From NCBI GenBank assembly GCA_021234155.1, contig JAJEKV010000083.1, positions 1,072,213 to 1,136,212 of the forward strand: a DNA stretch of 64,000 bases, read 5' to 3'. Origin of the DNA: Isoetes taiwanensis. Lineage: Eukaryota; Streptophyta; Lycopodiopsida; Isoetales; Isoetaceae. Below are positions 59,907 through 64,000 of this stretch, one piece after another; the first letter of the stretch is position 1, and the number at the start of each line of letters is the position of its first letter. The notes under the pieces were generated by a model. That model saw nothing but the letters and a program-made list of their open reading frames with translations. It searched no databases and was not told where the DNA came from. Made by a program: the position numbers and the translations under genes.

Positions 59907-62900
59907 CTGGGGTGCAGCTAATGTAAGGTCTATATGGCATGTGCGTGCACAGGGTTAAAGAAAAAGGCCCTTATACGGTTAAAAATCCACGAAAAAACCC
60001 CCTTATACGGAATTTTTTAGAAACTCCAAATATACCCCCTACCATATATGTACCTTGAATTCTATAAATTCAGTCATACCCTCTACCATATTTGTACAAT
60101 CAATTATCCAAATTCAGCCACACCCCTTACCATATTTATAGAATAAGTTTCATAAATCCATTTACACCTTACTACAAGCTGCTACAAGCCTGCCCACAAG
60201 TGCCCTCGATCAAGTTATATATACATTTGACTATTTGAGTGACCAAGTTGAGTGTTAAGTAGCTATAGTTTAGGGTTAACCTGGGTTTAACTTGGGGACA
60301 AGAGGGACAATTATAAGAATAGACAAATTATGCAAGTCCTTGCTTTAGCGCTCTTTTTGGGTTGTAAGGACTTCTCATTGCAACATGATCTTGATTGTTA
60401 GAACAATGTATTGTATCTTAAAAATATATTCGCAAAGACAAAATGTCCCCAAAGACTAAGCAACAAAGACAAAATGTACTGCAAAATGTTCCAAAACATC
60501 CTAAGGATATGTACAAGTAATGTACAAAATCTTACACAATAAGTTGTTGGAAAAAAAATTCATATCTAAGACCCAGATCTAAAAGAACGCACACATATCT
60601 CACAATTTGTGTTGATACGAAAATGGTGTCATGGTGGCAACAAATATGAAGTAAATTAAATAGATGTATCAAGTTCATATAGCATTTCAGCCCAACCACA
60701 ATTGCTATTTACAATTTAAAACTAACTTGCAATTTGTCACTCCCAGTTTGCCCTTTATATTAGCGGAAGGGTGTGTTGGATACACTTTATTGCATTGGAA
60801 GGATTTGCATGCATGAGATCTTGTTTATTAATGTATTTCAACCTCTTAAATAAATCTGCGTTCTACTATAGATATTTGTAAATGTTCAAATAAACAAACA
60901 AATGTTCTATGTTCAAATAAACAAACAAATGTTCTTCCATGACAAACAAATTTGTGTCATACTATATACATTTGCGGATGTTCTTTTGTGTTTATGACGA
61001 AGAGGGTATCCCCGTACTATTAAGGCTTGGGCTTTTAGAAGCATATTGGTCATATTAGAAATCTTGAAGCAGCAATAGTTGCTTACAATATAAATGCCAC
61101 ATCCCGTTTCTATGGTTTCGGAAGTACTTCCAACTATAAATGAGCAACATTTGTATTCGAATTTGCTGCACATTAAATATATAACGCTCACACAAAGATT
61201 AAAATATTCTCATCTAGTATATCAGATTCTCAAGGCAGCCAGATGGAAAAAGAAGTTACATCGCTATGTTAATGAATTGTCCCTAAATTCTTGAACAAAG
61301 CCTCACCAAACTAAGCTTCATTAACCTAGTATACAACATTCCATTATGTCGCCATGTGGATGCATGCTAGCATGTTCAATTTGTCATGCATGCCCGAGTT
61401 CCTAAAACTCAATAAAGTGGAGGTTTCCTTCAAAACAAATTTTATGACAACTGAAAAGGCTGACATAAGAAATATAACTTGAGAGGTAGACCTGTATCCA
61501 TCCCTATGTGCTCTTTCACAAATCCACAAATCAGTTTATGTCACAAAATAAGATCACTCGCTTCCAAAATTGAAACATAATAAGAATTAACATCGACAAC
61601 ATGGTATGCTCCCCGTTTTTGTGTATCGCCAAACCCGCAGCTCATTACCACGACCTATGGTCTAGATGACTAGCAATGGAGCACACTTGTAGTCGTTTAC
61701 GCCATACCGTTCTTTAAACAATCATAGGAGGTTCATTGTAAGTAATCTGCGATTTTTACAACATGAGCTCCACAAAGACAAGATGCTCTCGGTTTTTCAT
61801 CAAACTGCAAGTTCTTTAGTCGCAGCCTATAACCTACACGACTGCAATAGAGCATAATTATGCCCATTTTGCCATCAAAAGTTTATTCTCTGGAGATACC
61901 ACTGAAGCCATCAAGCCATCAAAAGTTTATTCTCTGGAGATACCACTTTGGTTACCATACCCTGACTATTTAACCACTGAAGCCTTCCAATATCCAAAAG
62001 GTACTTAGCCTTCATGATATCAGAATTCTGCTGTTATCTCATTCGGCTGCATGCCTTCACACTGCAGCCTTTTAAAACTTTCCTAAGCTAAAAGGTCTTG
62101 TCCATGTTGCACGTGTGCTGCAATGACGGCGTTCCAAGTCACAATGTTTCGCTTTAAACCTTCCTTCTGCATTTCCTCAAAACAATTCGTCACTGAAAAT
62201 GGTATTGACAAGCTACAAAGCGTTCCAGCCCTGGTAGACATAAATTGCTTTGGGATGACTTTGTCTTGGTGAAGCTTGTCTTGCTTTAGTGCTGCTAGGG
62301 TCACACATGTTGTCAAGAAAGTCGTGAAGGTCACCTCATCTGACTTTACCCCATCCACCTGCATTCCTTTGAAACATTCCATGGCAAGATTAATGGTCTG
62401 TTAATGGTAAAACAGAGAAGAAAAGATGCCTTGTTAATGGTAAAGAAAGGCCTATTAATGGTCTGTTAATGGTTAAAGATAGAAACGTCTGTGAAGAGAA
62501 GATGCCTTGTTCTTGAACTCATGACTAATAATCTTAGTGCCATTATAGGAAGCGAAAAACTAAAGCCTCTTTCAAAGACTGTAGACATCCTACTACAAAT
62601 TGCAAAAACTATGAAGCGGGACCGCATGACTAGCGCACTGCATGACTAAATGCAAAAAGAACATGAATGAATGTGACTTTATTTGGCTTAAAATCTTCTC
62701 CTCTCATTCGTATCGTTTCATTCTGGCCTGCTGCAGAGACTTCTTCCAGCCAACAAAATATACACATTCTTAGCAAACAAGAAATTTAAAACTCAGAAAG
62801 TTTTGGCACATCAGCCATTAAAACTCCAACAACAAATTATATTAAAACTCCAACATATAAAGTATCATGCTTCATATAAAAAGAGAGAAACAGAGGGCCT

Positions 62901-63394
62901 TACTGTATCTTCTTGTGCCATTCCAAATGCCGACCAAATGAGATTTACTTAGAGCACTACTGGAAGAAGTGAATACTGCCAAACCAAATGACCGAATATC
63001 GCAATCAATACCCGAATCAAGAAGTGAATACCGCAAATCGAGACCCGAATCAAGAAGTGAATATCGCAAATCGAGACCAACCGAGATCGAAGAGACGCCT
63101 AATGCCGGAAAGCTCCCAAGAGCTTTCGAATGCCAGAAGCTCAGTGATACTCCGGTGGTACTGCGGACCGCCCGATCGGGAGCCCTCGAAGTTTACTCGA
63201 CCAAAAAAAAAAAGACAATACCCCTAACGTATACGAAAAATTGGGGGTAGACCATTGCATCCTACCCCCTAACGTAGGTAGACATTTTTGGACCCTTATG
63301 TCATCCGTACGTATACGTACGGAAATACCTTCAATTAAACCCCCTTCCGTACACGCACGTATTTTATACGGTCCCATTGTGTGCACCCCCCGGG
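59907..63394. mobile_element. 3.49-kb insertion with 9-bp TSD, Mutator-like (MULE) candidate
   Basis: GCGTGAGCC occurs at 59,898-59,906 and 63,395-63,403; joining the flanks restores the DIRS reading frame (..RARLTLVVRWPY..). The ends are loosely inverted: CTGGGGTGCAGCTAATG at the left; CCCGGGGGGTGCACACAATG as the complement of the right. A 9-bp duplication is typical of Mutator-like elements. No transposase is visible, so it would be non-autonomous. It carries a PPR fragment and several short direct repeats (60,870-60,935; 61,880-61,950; 63,005-63,090). Confidence 0.72.
62083..62382 (-). pseudogene. PPR-protein gene fragment inside the insertion
   Basis: The minus-strand frame has CFKGMQVDGVKSDEVTFTTFL, then CFEEMQKEGLKRNIVTWNAVI and AAHVQHGQ: two partial pentatricopeptide units with the x-F-x-x-M-x-x-x-G and VTWNAVI signatures of plant PLS-type proteins, which act in organelle RNA processing. 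Only about 100 codons survive and the middle is degenerate, so it is not functional. Sitting within a 9-bp-TSD insertion, it may be a captured host fragment. Confidence 0.65.
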
Positions 63395-63403
63395 GCGTGA
63401 GCC

Positions 63404-64000
63404 GTGCTCTACAAAGACGAGCATGATGCAATACTTCGGGAATCAAGACAGGCGGAGGAAAGCAGTAGTTATTGAACAGACGCCAATCATAGAACAATGC
63501 ATCAGGCGGAATCCGATGAGGGTAACAATCCTTAGTGTTGAAGACTGGCAGCAAGGCATTGGATGGGCTAGCAAAACGATCCACATGATGAGGGCCCCAG
63601 CGCTCCTCCAAGAGATGAAAAACAGATGGGGAGAGAGAAAACTCGTCAAAGGCCCGAATCTTCGATAGATAATCAGCCCACTCGTTCTCCAAACGTGGAA
63701 CCCACAATGGCTCCAACTGAATCCGATGCTGATAGCAAAAAATTAGTACTTCAAGGAGCAACAAATGAAGGATCGGAGATCGTGAACCGCCATTCTGTAA
63801 TAGAAAAAACACATTTTGGTTATCCCCGCGAGCTATCACGCGAGATGCGGTCAGCAAAGGGGCACACTGCTGCAGGATCTGAAAAAGAGCAAAGAGTTCG
63901 CGCCAAGTGGAAGATTGGAGGCGAGCATCTGCTGAGAAGACACCAGAGAAGGAGAGAGGCGGAGAACCGGGACGTGAAAGCCAGCCACCCCAGCCCTCAT
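63404..64000 (-). CDS. DIRS-like polyprotein, RNase H and C-terminal domain (partial, runs off the window)
   Basis: Minus strand, from the window edge: SSTWRELFALFQILQ (RNase H start), VIARGDNQNVFFLLQNGGSRSP, an LLEVLIFCYQHRIQLEPLWVP segment, NEWADYLSK (RNase H end), then WGPHHVDRFASPSN, PVFNTKDCYP and FPPPVLIPEVLHHARLC, a combination characteristic of DIRS1-group Pol. The reverse transcriptase lies beyond 64,000. The frame is open to the 9-bp duplication at 63,395-63,403 and continues at 59,906. Confidence 0.88.

Noticed and set aside
63141-63403. C-terminal extension of the RNase H frame beyond the 9-bp duplication
   Set aside because: This part is the end of the inserted element read through by chance; the true continuation is at 59,906.
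57000-64000. Endogenous caulimovirus-like sequence suggested by RT-linked RNase H
   Set aside because: No coat, movement or protease motifs; the tyrosine recombinase and VDRFAS block place it in the DIRS group.

Overview
The window looks like transposon-dense nuclear DNA of a land plant, most likely seed-free (fern, lycophyte or bryophyte); that placement is inference. Support: Ty1/copia elements primed from initiator tRNA-Met, spliced genes with GT..AG introns, a PPR fragment of plant type, several LINE families, and a DIRS-type tyrosine-recombinase retroelement, which is unusual in flowering plants. Much of it is AT-rich, and long stretches hold no gene I can recognise.

Layout. 1-15.3 kb: no convincing gene; it holds a 0.7-kb (AT)n tract, small tandem repeats, a GC-rich island (12.15-12.62 kb), a striking array of short perfect hairpins (13.27-13.91 kb) and a GAGTAGGTGG repeat. 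15.36-15.56 kb: a LINE 3' end. 15.63-31.54 kb: two head-to-tail copies of an unclassified retroelement with an intron-containing RGG-rich ORF1 and a YMDD reverse transcriptase; the first copy is split by a 6.5-kb Copia element (Copia-1, 5-bp target duplication). 31.8 kb: an 83-bp LINE 3' scrap. 34.07-36.03 kb: the one probable host gene, a five-exon coiled-coil protein with two apparent frameshifts.

36.6-44.6 kb: two LINEs; one contains a second Copia (Copia-2, target duplication ATTCA), whose left LTR in turn contains a foldback element. 45.06-47.36 kb: a decayed multi-domain ORF set of a transposase-like family I cannot name. 47.5-49.0 kb: two LINE ends facing apart, the second ending in (TTA)n. 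49.0-50.82 kb: a 19-bp minisatellite with higher-order structure. 53.86-56.96 kb: two direct copies of an LTR-like non-coding unit. 57.0-64.0 kb: a minus-strand DIRS-like element (RNase H and tyrosine recombinase) split by a 3.49-kb insertion with a 9-bp target duplication that carries a PPR fragment.

The elements act as independent parasites, not as a pathway; the nested insertions give a relative chronology. The strongest candidates for something new are the intron-bearing YMDD retroelement, the LINE 3' ends that keep a compensating hairpin with interchangeable microsatellite tails, and the palindrome array. Caution: repeat copies differ mainly at CAG/CTG sites, which looks like a modification-linked sequencing artefact, so single frameshifts here should not be taken as proof of pseudogenes.
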